DNA of 64,000 nt from positions 124,001 to 188,000 of the forward strand of contig NZ_JANYMP010000014.1 of assembly GCF_025061645.1 (NCBI RefSeq). The letters are read 5' to 3'. The notes beneath the pieces are model-generated. The model was not told the DNA's origin. It saw only the letters and a list, made by a program, of their open reading frames with translations, and did not search any database. This document shows, piece by piece, positions 26,886-39,426 of the stretch. Position 1 is the stretch's first letter, and each line of letters begins with the position of its first letter. Source of the stretch: Umezawaea endophytica (GTDB lineage: Bacteria > Actinomycetota > Actinomycetes > Mycobacteriales > Pseudonocardiaceae). A program made the position numbers and the translations under genes.

Positions 26886-26919
26886 GCAGCGTGGTCCTAC
26901 CTTCTCAGCCGGTCACAGG

Positions 26920-27495
26920 TCAGCGATCCCGCCAGGCGAGAGGTGACGTCGTCAGCGCCGCGTCCGCGATGGCCTTTGCGGTGTCGGTGTGCAGTCCTCG
27001 CCGCGACGAGTCGATCCACCCCTGCACGTGCTGATACCCCGACGACCGGTACTCCACGGCTTGGACCAGGCATTCGAGCTTGTCCGCGTCCTTCGCGCAC
27101 CGAGCCTCCGCGGTCGACTGCGACTCGTACTCCGCGACCGCCTCACTCACCGTCTTCGCCGCCGCCTCGGGCATCCGCGCGACCTGGTCCGCCGTGATCG
27201 CCTCCGGATCCGCCTTGCCGAGATACGGACGAGCAGTATGCGGAACATCTCCCGTCCGGGTCTCCTGGGAGTCGTGCCATATCGCCAGGAACGCCGCTCG
27301 CGCCGGATCGGCACCTTCCTGCGCGGCGATCAACGAAGCCAACTGGGCCACCCGAAGACTGTGCTCGGCGACCGACTCGGGATCGCGCACGCCAACGTGC
27401 CACCAACCCGCTCGCCGCATCCGCTTCAGGATGCCCATCTCGAACACGAACCCGGCGATCCCAGCAGCACTTCGGTCGGCGGAGTCCTCAGTCAC
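26920..27495 (-). CDS. HD-domain phosphohydrolase (YfbR/HDDC2-like)
   Basis: A 191-residue protein from GTG 27495 with AAGGG upstream. Metal-binding HD motifs: AEHSLRVAQLA (about 43-53), WHDSQETRTGD (about 73-83) and KDADKLECLVQA (about 138-149). This is the HD_3 family, whose known members are 5'-deoxynucleotidases that hydrolyse dNMPs. It lies 14 bp after an uncharacterised gene on the same strand, so the two look like one operon. It sits between two steroid operons but has no obvious steroid link; nucleotide clean-up is the likely role. Confidence 0.8.
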   Translation of the reverse strand: MTEDSADRSAAGIAGFVFEMGILKRMRRAGWWHVGVRDPESVAEHSLRVAQLASLIAAQEGADPARAAFLAIWHDSQETRTGDVPHTARPYLGKADPEAITADQVARMPEAAAKTVSEAVAEYESQSTAEARCAKDADKLECLVQAVEYRSSGYQHVQGWIDSSRRGLHTDTAKAIADAALTTSPLAWRDR

Positions 27496-27509
27496 TTCGG
27501 TGGCCCTTC

Positions 27510-28271
27510 CTAGCGCTCGGCGAGTCGAATCGCGTACCCCACGCTAGCCAACTCCTGCCGGGTGCGAGCGGGGAGATCCCCGCGATCCACTTCGCCCAAC
27601 TTCTCGCTGGCCAGCGCGCGGAGTGCGGGTCGTGAGTCGAGGAGCCTCGGACGGGCCAACACCAGCGACCAGAGCGTGTGGACGTTGAGTTCGATGTGGT
27701 CGGATGTCGGACGCAGACTGGCGAGCAGGTGCTCGAACAGGTGGGCCCCCTCCCACGTCGTCAGGCGGTCGGGAGCCATGAACCCGTCGTCGGCCAGCCC
27801 CGTCGACACGAAAGCAGCCAGGGGTTCCCTGTTCCCGGTGGGGGCCAACGCCACCGCGGATGAGCGCACGGCCAACCAGGAAGGCACGTCGTCCGCCCGG
27901 CCCACCGCACGCACAGCGCGCCTTTGCTCGTCCATCAGCCAAGCGATCGTTTCCGGACGCTCGTCGAACCCGATCAGGTAGATCGCCTGACGCCGGAGCA
28001 AAGCCGTCTCTTCTTTGCGATTGGCCGTTCGGTGCAGATCTGGTGTTGACGGCGGAACGAACACGGGCCGCCGCACTCGTCGGCTACCACCCTGTGGCCG
28101 TGCCGAGCCTGCTGCGGACCGATCGAGCCGTGGAATTTCCGGCTCAGGCCGAGTTCTTCGTGGGCGAGGAGACGGAGCGGCGGACGACGTCAGAGCAGGT
28201 GCTCCACCTTCTGCTGGTGCCCGCGAAGGTCCGGGTCGTTCCGGCAAGGCAATGCCGTTGCTGTTCGCCAC
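27510..28271 (-). CDS. Uncharacterised protein with Arg/Pro-rich N-terminus
   Basis: A frame of up to 253 residues from GTG 28271. The first 80 residues are low-complexity Pro/Arg/Ser and may not be translated; no good ribosome-binding site marks a start, and a shorter product of about 170 residues is possible. From about residue 85 (ENRKEETALLRRQAIYLIGF-like region) the protein is helical with WLAVRSSAVAL, FVSTGLADDGFMAPDRLTTWEGAHLFEHLL and LNVHTLWSLVLARPRLL. I do not recognise the family. It is 14 bp upstream of the HD gene on the same strand and probably co-transcribed with it. Confidence 0.5.
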   Translation of the reverse strand: MANSNGIALPERPGPSRAPAEGGAPALTSSAAPSPRPRRTRPEPEIPRLDRSAAGSARPQGGSRRVRRPVFVPPSTPDLHRTANRKEETALLRRQAIYLIGFDERPETIAWLMDEQRRAVRAVGRADDVPSWLAVRSSAVALAPTGNREPLAAFVSTGLADDGFMAPDRLTTWEGAHLFEHLLASLRPTSDHIELNVHTLWSLVLARPRLLDSRPALRALASEKLGEVDRGDLPARTRQELASVGYAIRLAER

Positions 28272-28448
28272 CTGACCGAGATTGCTTGCGACGTCAACTG
28301 ATCTCGCGAACTACTGGCTACGACCTAGGTGTTCGATTCCGTGAAGATCATGTGACGTGGCCCGGTGGATTGCCAGAAGAGAAGGGCATCCAAGATCGAT
28401 GTGTGAGCGAAAATCAGGCGATCACCGTGAACGCCGCTGATCCAGCCC

Positions 28449-31981
<3,533 letters not shown>

Positions 31982-32014
31982 CGTTCGCTCCCGTTCTCCC
32001 GGCACGAGCCAGAC

Positions 32015-32028
32015 TAGAACACGTTCTC
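32015..32028. promoter_or_regulatory. KstR operator upstream of hsaA
   Basis: TAGAACACGTTCTC matches the KstR consensus TnnAACnnGTTnnA in all but the last position. It lies 34 bp upstream of the hsaA start, between hsaA and the end of hsaF, so hsaADCB has its own KstR-controlled promoter. Confidence 0.8.
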
Positions 32029-32044
32029 GTTTCTGTCGACGAGC

Positions 32045-33049
32045 TCAAACCTGCTCGCGCCGCAGCTCCAGCGCGATGTCGATGAGCTGGTCCTCCTGCC
32101 CGCCGACGAGCTTGCGCTCACCCGCCCGCACGAGGATCTGCGCGCCGGACACCTGGTAGCGCTCGGCCTGGACGTAGGCGTGCTTGAGGAAGCTGGAGTA
32201 CACGCCCGCGTACCCCATCATCAGCGCCATCCGGTCGAGCAGGCACTCCTCGGGCATCGCGGGCCGCACCACGTCCTCGGCCGCGTCGACGATCGCGAAG
32301 AAGTCCACGCCGGTGGCGATCCCGAGCTTGTCGCAGACCCCGACGAACGCCTCCAGCGGCGTGTTCCCCGCCCCGGCCCCGAACCGGCGGACGCTGCCGT
32401 CGATCTGCGCCGCTCCCGCGCGGGCCGCGATCACCGAGTTCGCGACGCCCAGCCCGAGGTTCTCGTGGCCGTGGAAGCCGACCTGGGCGTCGTCGCCCAA
32501 CTCCGCCACCAGCGCCGACACCCGGTCGGCGACCTGCTCCAGCACCAGCGCGCCCGCCGAGTCGACCACGTAGACGCACTGGCACCCCGCGTCGGCCATG
32601 ATCCGGGCCTGCTTGGCGAGCGCCTCCGGCGGCTGGGAGTGGGCCATCATCAGGAACCCGACGGTCTCCAGCCCCCGGTCCCGCGCCAGGCCGAAGTGCT
32701 GCACCGAGATGTCGGCCTCGGTGCAGTGCGTGGCGATCCGGCAGATCGAGGCTCCGTTGTCCTGCGCCACCAGGATGTCGTCCTTCACGCCCACGCCCGG
32801 CAGCATCAGCACGGCGATCCTGGCCCGCTTGGCGGTCCGCACCGCCGTGCTGATCAGCTCCTGCTCGGGCGTGCGGCTGAAGCCGTAGGTGAACGAGGAG
32901 CCGCCGAGCCCGTCGCCGTGCGCGACCTCGATCACCGGGACGCCCGCCTCGTCCAGCGCCGCCACCACCGAGCGGACCTCCTCCGCGGTGAACCGGTGCC
33001 GCTTGTGGTGCGAACCGTCCCGCAACGACGTGTCGGTCAACCGCAGCAT
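32045..33049 (-). CDS. hsaF: HsaF, 4-hydroxy-2-oxohexanoate aldolase
   Basis: A 334-residue HMGL/DmpG-type aldolase from ATG 33049 (GGGAGG 6 nt upstream; GTG 33052 is also possible). Motifs: [17 protein letters not shown] (catalytic loop), [14 protein letters not shown] (divalent metal His ligands, about 198-211) and a C-terminal DmpG communication domain ([17 protein letters not shown]). It cleaves 4-hydroxy-2-oxohexanoate to pyruvate and propanal and channels the aldehyde to HsaG. The start overlaps the hsaG stop. Confidence 0.92.
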   Translation of the reverse strand: MLRLTDTSLRDGSHHKRHRFTAEEVRSVVAALDEAGVPVIEVAHGDGLGGSSFTYGFSRTPEQELISTAVRTAKRARIAVLMLPGVGVKDDILVAQDNGASICRIATHCTEADISVQHFGLARDRGLETVGFLMMAHSQPPEALAKQARIMADAGCQCVYVVDSAGALVLEQVADRVSALVAELGDDAQVGFHGHENLGLGVANSVIAARAGAAQIDGSVRRFGAGAGNTPLEAFVGVCDKLGIATGVDFFAIVDAAEDVVRPAMPEECLLDRMALMMGYAGVYSSFLKHAYVQAERYQVSGAQILVRAGERKLVGGQEDQLIDIALELRREQV

Positions 33050-33963
33050 CACTGTCCTCCCGAGACGGTCGCGAGCGATCGGACGAGCTCTTCGCCGACC
33101 CTGGTCGCGGCGGCGGTCATGATGTCGAGGTTCCCCGAGTACGGCGGCAGGAAGTCGCCCGCGCCCTCGACCTCGACGAAGACGGACACCCTGGAGATCT
33201 CGCCCTCGCCTGCCGCGACGCGGTCGAACTGGGGCTCGTTCAGCAGCCGGTAGCCGGGCACGTAGGTCGCGATGTCCGCCACCATCCGGGTGACCGACTC
33301 AGCGATGGCGCTCTCGTCGGCGTCGGCCGGGATCGCGCAGAAGATCGTGTCCCGCATGATCATCGGCGGGTCGGCGGGGTTCAGCACGATGATGGCCTTG
33401 CCCTTGGTGGCCCCGCCGATCTCCTCGATGCCCCGGCCGGTGGTCCGGGTGAACTCGTCGATGTTCGCCCTGGTCCCCGGTCCGGCGGACACCGAGGCGA
33501 CGCTGGCCACGACCTCCGCGTAGACGACCGGGACGACCCTGGACACCGCGTGCACGATCGGGATCGTGGCCTGGCCGCCGCAGGTGATCAGGTTGATGTT
33601 CGGGGCGTCCAGGTGCGCGCGGAGGTTGACCGGCGGCACGACGTACGGCCCGATCGCCGCGGGCGTCAGGTCGATCGCCCGGATGCCCGCCTCGGCGTAG
33701 CGCGGCGCGTTCGCCCGGTGCACCGCCGCCGACGTCGCCTCGAACACCAGGTCGGGCAGCTCGTCCTGGCGCAGCAACCAGTCCACACCCTCGACGGTCG
33801 TCTCCACCCCGAGCGCACGGGCCCTGCGCAGCCCTTCGCTGCCGGGATCGATGCCCACCACCCACCGCGGCTCGATCCACGACGAGCGCGCGAGCTTGTG
33901 CAGCAGGTCGGTGCCGATGTTCCCCGACCCGACGATCGCCGCGGTCGCCTTCGCCGAACTCAT
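33049..33963 (-). CDS. hsaG: HsaG, acylating propanal/acetaldehyde dehydrogenase
   Basis: A 304-residue DmpF-type acylating aldehyde dehydrogenase (Mtb HsaG 303). ATG 33963 has GAGG 8 nt upstream; GTG 33972 has its SD too close. The NAD motif GSGNIGTDL is near residue 12, and the catalytic Cys lies in [11 protein letters not shown] (about residue 128). It forms a channelling complex with HsaF and converts propanal to propanoyl-CoA. It is in the order hsaE-hsaG-hsaF on the minus strand, 11 bp after hsaE. Confidence 0.92.
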   Translation of the reverse strand: MSSAKATAAIVGSGNIGTDLLHKLARSSWIEPRWVVGIDPGSEGLRRARALGVETTVEGVDWLLRQDELPDLVFEATSAAVHRANAPRYAEAGIRAIDLTPAAIGPYVVPPVNLRAHLDAPNINLITCGGQATIPIVHAVSRVVPVVYAEVVASVASVSAGPGTRANIDEFTRTTGRGIEEIGGATKGKAIIVLNPADPPMIMRDTIFCAIPADADESAIAESVTRMVADIATYVPGYRLLNEPQFDRVAAGEGEISRVSVFVEVEGAGDFLPPYSGNLDIMTAAATRVGEELVRSLATVSGGQ

Positions 33964-33973
33964 CTCGTCCACC

Positions 33974-34759
33974 TCACTCGAAGGACAGGGACACGGAGCC
34001 GAGCCCGTCGAACTCGGCGTGGAACGAGTCGCCGGGGTGGGCGTCCACCGCCCGCGTGCAGGAGCCGGGCAGCACGACGTCGCCCGCCCTGAGCCGCACG
34101 CCGAACCCCGCGACCTTGGCCGCCAGCCAGGCGACCGCGACCACCGGGTTGCCCAGCACGGCGTCGCTGCGGCCCTCGACGAGCACCGCGCCGTCCTGGC
34201 GCAGCCGGACGGCGATGGCGCGCAGGTCCACCTCGGACGGTCGGAGCCGGTTCGCGCCGAGCACGAAGCCCGCCGACGAGGCGTTGTCCGCGATGGTGTC
34301 CACCAGGCCGATCCGCCAGTCGGCGATGCGGCTGTCGATCAGCTCGATGGACGGCGCGACGGCCTCGGTCGCGTCCAGCACGTCCTGCTCGGTGCACCCC
34401 TCGCCGGGCAGGTCGGCGCCGAGCACGAACGCCACCTCCACCTCGACGCGGGGGAAGCAGTAGTCCGCCGCGCGCACCGGTGTGGCCTCGGCCAGCCGCA
34501 TGTCGTCGAGCAGGTGCCCGTAGTCGGGCTCGTCAACACCCATCATCCGCTGCATCGCGAGCGACGACAGGCCGACCTTGTGCCCGACCACCACGGCCCC
34601 GCGGTCGACCCGGCGGCGGATGTTGACGAGCTGGACCTCGTAGGCGTCGACCACGTCGAGGTCGGGGTAGTGCTCGACCAGCGGCTCGATCGGCGCGCGG
34701 TCGTGCTCGGCCCGCCGCAGCAACTCGGCCGCGGCGGTCCTCTGGTCGGTCGTCAGCAC
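33974..34759 (-). CDS. hsaE: HsaE, 2-hydroxyhexa-2,4-dienoate hydratase
   Basis: A 261-residue MhpD/DmpE-type vinylpyruvate hydratase, the same length as Mtb HsaE. GTG 34759 has GGAG 5 nt upstream and overlaps the stop of the KstD-like gene by 7 nt. Typical segments: [33 protein letters not shown] and IELIDSRI with the metal-binding Glu/Asp residues. It adds water to 2-hydroxyhexa-2,4-dienoate, giving 4-hydroxy-2-oxohexanoate for HsaF. Confidence 0.93.
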   Translation of the reverse strand: MLTTDQRTAAAELLRRAEHDRAPIEPLVEHYPDLDVVDAYEVQLVNIRRRVDRGAVVVGHKVGLSSLAMQRMMGVDEPDYGHLLDDMRLAEATPVRAADYCFPRVEVEVAFVLGADLPGEGCTEQDVLDATEAVAPSIELIDSRIADWRIGLVDTIADNASSAGFVLGANRLRPSEVDLRAIAVRLRQDGAVLVEGRSDAVLGNPVVAVAWLAAKVAGFGVRLRAGDVVLPGSCTRAVDAHPGDSFHAEFDGLGSVSLSFE

Positions 34760-36291
34760 GGGGTCTCCTTCGCCACGTGGGCCCCGGCCCGGCGGCCGGA
34801 GAAGACGCAGTCGGCGAGCGAGAGCCCGCTGACGTAGGACTCGGAGCACACGCCGACCGCCGACCGGCCCGCCGCGTACAGGCCGTCGACGCCGGTCACC
34901 CGGCCGGTGTCCTCGTCGACCACCAGACCGCCCAGGGTGAGCACCGGGCACGGGTACCCGACGCGGGACCGGACGGAGACGTCGATCAGCGAGTACGGCG
35001 CCCTCAGCGGTCGGACGAGTTCGGGGAGCTTGCCGAGGGCGTCCGGCACGTCGCCGTAGGCCTTCGCGGTCGCCCGCAGCCCGGCCGCGTCCACCCCGAC
35101 CTTCGCCGCGACCTCGTCGAGCGTCAGACCGGTGACGAGCCCGCGCGAGAGCAGGTAGCGGGCCTGCAACCGCTGGAACAGCAGCGTCTGCCACGGGACC
35201 TGCCGACGCGCCTCGCGGAGCACCTCGTCGTCGACGAGCAGCCACGCCCGACCCTCGTGACCGGTGACGATCGCCTCGCCGATGGCCGCGCCGTACAGGG
35301 ACTCGTCGCACACCCGCCGCCCGGTCGCGCCGACCAGGACGCCCTTGCGCAGCGCGCTGGGCGGCGTGAGGAACCGCCACGCCGACACCCGGTCCATCCG
35401 CGCGGTCGTCCCGCCGACCGCCGTGCCCAGCTTGATGCCGCTGCCGTCGTCGCCGGGTGTGCCCAGCGGCAGACCGCCCCGGTACGCCGGGGCGTGCTCG
35501 CGCATCAGCTCGCGGTCGAAGACGAACCCGCCCGCGGCGATGACCACCCCCCGGTTCGCCCGGACCAGCACCTCACGGCCGTGGCGGCGTTCCAGCGCGG
35601 CGGCCAGCCGGTGCAGCGACCGGCCCACCGGCGGGTAGTACAGGCTCGGCTTCACGGCGAGCCGGGACAGTACCCGGTGGGCGATCCGGGGCGCGCCCGT
35701 CAGCCTGCGGCACCGGACGCCGGTCACCCGGCCGTCCTCGGTGACCAGCTCCACCGCGGTGGTCTGCGGCAGCACGCCCGCCCCGGTCCGGTGGACGGAG
35801 GCGGCCAGCCGCGCGAAGAGCAGCGCGCCGGACGTGCCCTTGCCCTTGGCCCGGTGACCGCGCGGCGCGGGCGGGGTGACGTCGCGCCGGGCCTGCTCGC
35901 TGCCCGAGTGGTAGAGGTAGTAGTCGTTGGTGGGGTACGAGGTCTTGAACGGGCAGAGGCTCGCGTCGAACGGCACGCCCTGGTCCTCCAGCCACCTCAG
36001 CATGTCCGCGCTGCCGCGGCAGAACCGCCACAGGGTCTCGCCGGAGACGGCGTCGCCGACCTCGTGGCGCAGGTACTCGAACATGCCGTCGGGGCTGTCC
36101 AGCACACCGGCCTCGACCTGCTGCCGCGTCCCGCCGCCCGCGTAGACCACACCGCCGGACAACGCCGTCGCCCCGCCACCGGCGAACCTGTCCAGCACGA
36201 CCACCGACGCGCCCGCGCGGGCCGCCTCGATCGCGGCGCAGGCGCCCGCGGCGCCGAAGCCCACGATCACCACGTCGGCGCTGACGTCCAC
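34753..36291 (-). CDS. KstD-like FAD-dependent steroid dehydrogenase paralogue
   Basis: A 512-residue flavoprotein of the fumarate reductase/3-ketosteroid dehydrogenase family, GTG 36291 with GGGAGG upstream. The FAD motif GFGAAGACAAIEAARAGASVVV is at about residues 9-30, GGGATALSGGVVYAGGG at 36-52, and a C-terminal GLYAAGRSAVGVCSESYVSGLSLADCVFSG lies where KstD has its Tyr-x3-Gly. It differs clearly from the true KstD divergent to it at 36405 (no WIPNN segment, different catalytic region). It heads the hsaE-hsaG-hsaF operon under a KstR box. A delta4-, 5alpha- or other steroid dehydrogenation is possible; the reaction is not known. Confidence 0.75.
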   Translation of the reverse strand: MDVSADVVIVGFGAAGACAAIEAARAGASVVVLDRFAGGGATALSGGVVYAGGGTRQQVEAGVLDSPDGMFEYLRHEVGDAVSGETLWRFCRGSADMLRWLEDQGVPFDASLCPFKTSYPTNDYYLYHSGSEQARRDVTPPAPRGHRAKGKGTSGALLFARLAASVHRTGAGVLPQTTAVELVTEDGRVTGVRCRRLTGAPRIAHRVLSRLAVKPSLYYPPVGRSLHRLAAALERRHGREVLVRANRGVVIAAGGFVFDRELMREHAPAYRGGLPLGTPGDDGSGIKLGTAVGGTTARMDRVSAWRFLTPPSALRKGVLVGATGRRVCDESLYGAAIGEAIVTGHEGRAWLLVDDEVLREARRQVPWQTLLFQRLQARYLLSRGLVTGLTLDEVAAKVGVDAAGLRATAKAYGDVPDALGKLPELVRPLRAPYSLIDVSVRSRVGYPCPVLTLGGLVVDEDTGRVTGVDGLYAAGRSAVGVCSESYVSGLSLADCVFSGRRAGAHVAKETPC

Positions 36292-36300
36292 GCACCCTCC

Positions 36301-36314
36301 CGGAACACGTTCTC
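36301..36314. promoter_or_regulatory. Degenerate KstR-like box next to the KstD-like gene start
   Basis: CGGAACACGTTCTC keeps the AACnnGTT core of the KstR motif but lacks both outer T/A positions. It lies 10 bp upstream of the GTG at 36291, overlapping the ribosome-binding region. It may be a second KstR site that blocks the minus-strand promoter directly. Confidence 0.5.
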
Positions 36315-36367
36315 GATCGGCTGCCCAGTTGGCACTGTTCCACCATAGCGCCAAGACGCCCCGAAAC

Positions 36368-36381
36368 TATAACCTGTTCTA
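36368..36381. promoter_or_regulatory. KstR operator in the kstD / kstD-like divergent promoter
   Basis: TATAACCTGTTCTA is a full match to the KstR consensus TnnAACnnGTTnnA. It lies 23 bp upstream of the kstD GTG and 77 bp from the paralogue start. A second, weaker core (GGAACACGTTCT within 36301-36314) sits next to the paralogue start. Confidence 0.85.
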
Positions 36382-36404
36382 GTCTTACTCTCCGTGGAGG
36401 CACC

Positions 36405-38051
36405 GTGGTCGAGGACAGCGAGTTCGACGTGGTCGTCGTGGGCAGTGGCGGGGCGGGCATGACGGCCGCGCTGTGCGCCGCCCACCGGGGCCTGCGGGTC
36501 GTGGTGGTCGAGAAGGCCGAGCGGTTCGGCGGGTCCACCGCGCGGTCCGGCGGCGGACTGTGGATCCCGAACAACGCCGTGCTGCGCGAGGCAGGCGTGA
36601 CCGACACCCCGGAGCAGGCGCTCACCTACCTCCGGCACATCGTCGGCGACGACGTGCCGGACGACCTGCTGCGGACGTACCTGGACCGCGGTCCGGAGAT
36701 GCTGTCGTTCATCCGCGAGCACACGCCGCTGGAGTTCCACTGGGTCCGCGGCTACGCCGACTACTACCCCGAGGCGCCCGGCGGTCAGGCGCGGGGCCGG
36801 TCGATCGAACCGGACCCGTTCAACGCCGACGTGCTCGGCGACGAGCTGGCGAACCTCCAGGCCCCCTACCTCCCCTCGCCCGCCAAGATCGTGGTCACGG
36901 CCGCCGACTACCGGTGGCTCACCCTCGTCGCCCGCCACCCGCGCGGCCTGCTCAGGGCTGCCAGGGTGTTCGTCCGGCGGTTCCGGCGCGGCACCCTGCT
37001 GGCGCTGGGCCAGGCGCTCTCCGCGGGCCTGCGGGCCGGGCTGCTCACGGCGGGCGTGCCGGTCCGGCTGAACACCCCGCTGGTCGACCTGCACGTGGAG
37101 GACGGCCGGGTGGCGGGTGTCGTGGTCGGCGGCGACGAGCTGGTCCGCGCCCGGTACGGCGTGCTGCTGGCGGCGGGCGGGTTCGAGCACAACGAGCGGA
37201 TGCGCAAGGAGCACCAGAAGGCGCCCATCGGCACCGAGTGGACCTCCGGCGCCAAGGAGAACACCGGCGACGGCATCGAGGCCGGCGTCCGGGCGGGCGG
37301 CGCGGTCGGGCTGATGGACGACGCCTGGTGGGGCCCGTCGGTCCCGCTCCCCCGCGGCCCCTACTTCTGCCTGTCCGAACGCACCCAGCCCGGCTGCCTG
37401 ATGGTCAACGGGGCGGGACGGCGGTTCGTCAACGAGGCCGCGCCGTACGTCGACGCGGTCAACGCCATGTACGACGGGAACATGCCCACCTGGCTGGTGG
37501 CCGACCAGCGGTACCGCGACCGCTACCCGTTCGCCGGGCGCACGCCGCGCCAGCCGTTCCCCGGCCACTGGTACAAGGCGGGCGTGGTGCACCGCGCCGA
37601 CAGCGTCGAGGAGCTGGCGAAGCTGATCGACGTGCCGTCCGACGCGCTCGCCGAGACCGTGCGGCGGTTCAACGAGTTGGCCGAGACCGGCCGCGACGAG
37701 GACTTCCACCGCGGCGACAGCGCGTACGACCGGTACTACGGCGACCCGCGCAACCGCCCCAACCCCTGCCTCGCGCCGCTGCGGAAGCCGCCGTTCCACG
37801 CGGTCCGGATCGTGCCGGGCGACCTGGGCACCAAGGGCGGGCTGCGCACCGACACCCGCGCGCGGGTGCTCCGCGAGGACGGCACGGCCATCCCCGGCCT
37901 GTACGCGGCGGGCAACAGCAGCGCGGCGGTGATGGGCCACAGCTACGCGGGGCCGGGGGCCACCCTCGGTCCGGCGATGACCTTCGGCTACCTGGCCGCG
38001 CTGGACATCGCCGCAGCGGCGACCACCGACCACCGTGGAGGGACCCCATGA
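36405..38051 (+). CDS. kstD: KstD, 3-ketosteroid delta1-dehydrogenase
   Basis: A 548-residue flavoprotein (Mtb KstD 563), GTG 36405 with GGAGG 4 nt upstream. Motifs: VVVGSGGAGMTAALCAAHRG (FAD), RFGGSTARSGGGLWIPNNAV, GYADYYPEAPGG (Tyr of the active site) and GHSYAGPGATLGPAMTFGY, which carries the Tyr-x3-Gly pair that polarises the steroid C3 ketone. It dehydrogenates androstenedione-type 3-ketosteroids at C1-C2. It is the first gene of kstD-kshA-small protein-kshB-chsH3 and overlaps kshA by 4 nt, so the two ring-opening enzymes are made together. A perfect KstR box lies upstream. Confidence 0.93.
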   Translation: MVEDSEFDVVVVGSGGAGMTAALCAAHRGLRVVVVEKAERFGGSTARSGGGLWIPNNAVLREAGVTDTPEQALTYLRHIVGDDVPDDLLRTYLDRGPEMLSFIREHTPLEFHWVRGYADYYPEAPGGQARGRSIEPDPFNADVLGDELANLQAPYLPSPAKIVVTAADYRWLTLVARHPRGLLRAARVFVRRFRRGTLLALGQALSAGLRAGLLTAGVPVRLNTPLVDLHVEDGRVAGVVVGGDELVRARYGVLLAAGGFEHNERMRKEHQKAPIGTEWTSGAKENTGDGIEAGVRAGGAVGLMDDAWWGPSVPLPRGPYFCLSERTQPGCLMVNGAGRRFVNEAAPYVDAVNAMYDGNMPTWLVADQRYRDRYPFAGRTPRQPFPGHWYKAGVVHRADSVEELAKLIDVPSDALAETVRRFNELAETGRDEDFHRGDSAYDRYYGDPRNRPNPCLAPLRKPPFHAVRIVPGDLGTKGGLRTDTRARVLREDGTAIPGLYAAGNSSAAVMGHSYAGPGATLGPAMTFGYLAALDIAAAATTDHRGGTP

Positions 38052-39178
38052 CAGAGGACGCGGTTCGGACGATCGACGCCGGGACCCCGCCGACGAGGTT
38101 CGCGCGCGGCTGGCACTGCCTCGGGCTCGCCGACCGGTTCCGGGACGGTGAACCGCACGCCGTCGAGGCGTTCGGCACCAAGCTGGTGGTGTTCCAGGGC
38201 GAGGACGGCGCGCTCAACGTGCTGGACGCCTATTGCAGGCACATGGGCGGGGACCTCACCCAGGGCACGGTGAAGGGCGACACGATCGCCTGCCCGTTCC
38301 ACGACTGGCGCTGGGCGGGCAACGGCCGGTGCGTCGGGATCCCGTACGCCAAGAGGGTCCCGCTGCGCGCCCGCACCCGCTCGTGGACGACGCTGGAGCA
38401 GAACAAGCAGTTGTTCGTCTGGCACGACCCGCAGGGGAACCCGCCGCCGGAGAACGTCGTGATCCCCCGGATCGAGGCGGCCTACAGCGGCGAGTGGAGC
38501 AACTGGACGTGGGACTCGGTGCTGATCGAGGGCGCCAACTGCCGCGAGGTCATCGACAACGTCGTGGACATGGCGCACTTCTTCTACATCCACTTCGCCT
38601 TCCCCACGTACTTCAAGAACGTGCTCGAGGGGCACGTCGCGTCGCAGTACCTGACGACGAGGGGGCGGCCGGACATCACCGGCGGCGGGACGAACTACAC
38701 CGGTGACACGGTGGTCCGGTCCGAGGCGTCCTACTTCGGCCCGTCCTACATGATCGACTACCTGTGGAACGACTACCAGGGCACGATCATCGAGACGGTC
38801 CTGATCAACTGCCACTACCCGGTGACCGAGAACTCGTTCCTGCTCCAGTGGGGCGCGATCGTCAAGAAGCTGCCCGGCCTGACCGACGAGCACGCCGACA
38901 AGATCGCGCACAAGTTCGCCCGCGGCATCGGCGCGGGTTTCCTCCAGGACGTGGAGATCTGGCGGAACAAGTCGCGGATCGACAACCCGCTGCTGTGCGA
39001 GGAGGACGGGCCGGTCTACCAGTTGCGCCGCTGGTACGAGCAGTTCTACGTCGACGTGGAGGACGTCTCCGACGACATGGTGCGGCGCTTCGAGTTCGAG
39101 GTCGACACCACCAGGGCGGTCGAGGTGTGGGAGAAGGAGGTCGCGGCGAACATCGCTCGACGGGAAGGCGTCTCGTGA
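38048..39178 (+). CDS. kshA: KshA, Rieske oxygenase of 3-ketosteroid 9alpha-hydroxylase
   Basis: A 376-residue Rieske non-haem iron oxygenase (Mtb KshA 386), ATG 38048. The Rieske cluster ligands are Cys63/His65 (CRHMGG) and Cys82/His85 (CPFHDW). The mononuclear iron region NVVDMAHFFYIHFAFP follows at about 170-185. With KshB it hydroxylates C9 of androsta-1,4-diene-3,17-dione, opening ring B. It sits between kstD and a small Cys-rich gene, with 4-nt overlaps at both ends. Confidence 0.94.
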   Translation: MTEDAVRTIDAGTPPTRFARGWHCLGLADRFRDGEPHAVEAFGTKLVVFQGEDGALNVLDAYCRHMGGDLTQGTVKGDTIACPFHDWRWAGNGRCVGIPYAKRVPLRARTRSWTTLEQNKQLFVWHDPQGNPPPENVVIPRIEAAYSGEWSNWTWDSVLIEGANCREVIDNVVDMAHFFYIHFAFPTYFKNVLEGHVASQYLTTRGRPDITGGGTNYTGDTVVRSEASYFGPSYMIDYLWNDYQGTIIETVLINCHYPVTENSFLLQWGAIVKKLPGLTDEHADKIAHKFARGIGAGFLQDVEIWRNKSRIDNPLLCEEDGPVYQLRRWYEQFYVDVEDVSDDMVRRFEFEVDTTRAVEVWEKEVAANIARREGVS

Positions 39179-39426
39179 CCGAGCGCCGCGAGTTCCTGGA
39201 GGGCGGGCTGAACCCGGTGAAGTGCCTCGACTGCGGGAACCGCGTGCTGGTGAAGAAGTACAGCCCGCACCACACGAGCGTGCAGTGGACGTCCGACGCG
39301 GCGGCGAGCTGCCCCGAGTTCGCCGCCGCCGGCCGGGACACCGCGCTCATCCAGACCTGCCTGACGCTGCGGGACAGCATCGACCAGGCGGTGCGGGACG
39401 GCGTGCTGGAGGTGGCCGATGGCTGA
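39175..39426 (+). CDS. Small four-cysteine protein between kshA and kshB
   Basis: An 83-residue protein starting at GTG 39175 (4-nt overlap with kshA) and ending inside kshB (8-nt overlap). It has a CLDCG motif (Cys17, Cys20) plus Cys46 (in SCPEF) and Cys62, and a His pair (PHHTS) between. This arrangement suggests a small zinc- or iron-binding domain. No signal peptide is seen. Its frame sits exactly between the oxygenase and reductase genes of one enzyme, so it may be an accessory or assembly protein of KshAB. I do not recall a named family member, and the function is unknown. Codon use resembles the neighbours. Confidence 0.75.
   Translation: MTERREFLEGGLNPVKCLDCGNRVLVKKYSPHHTSVQWTSDAAASCPEFAAAGRDTALIQTCLTLRDSIDQAVRDGVLEVADG

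Noticed and set aside
28272-28448. Possible small gene or promoter signal in the gap before hsaB
   Set aside because: No frame with a plausible start, ribosome-binding site or domain, and no recognised operator.
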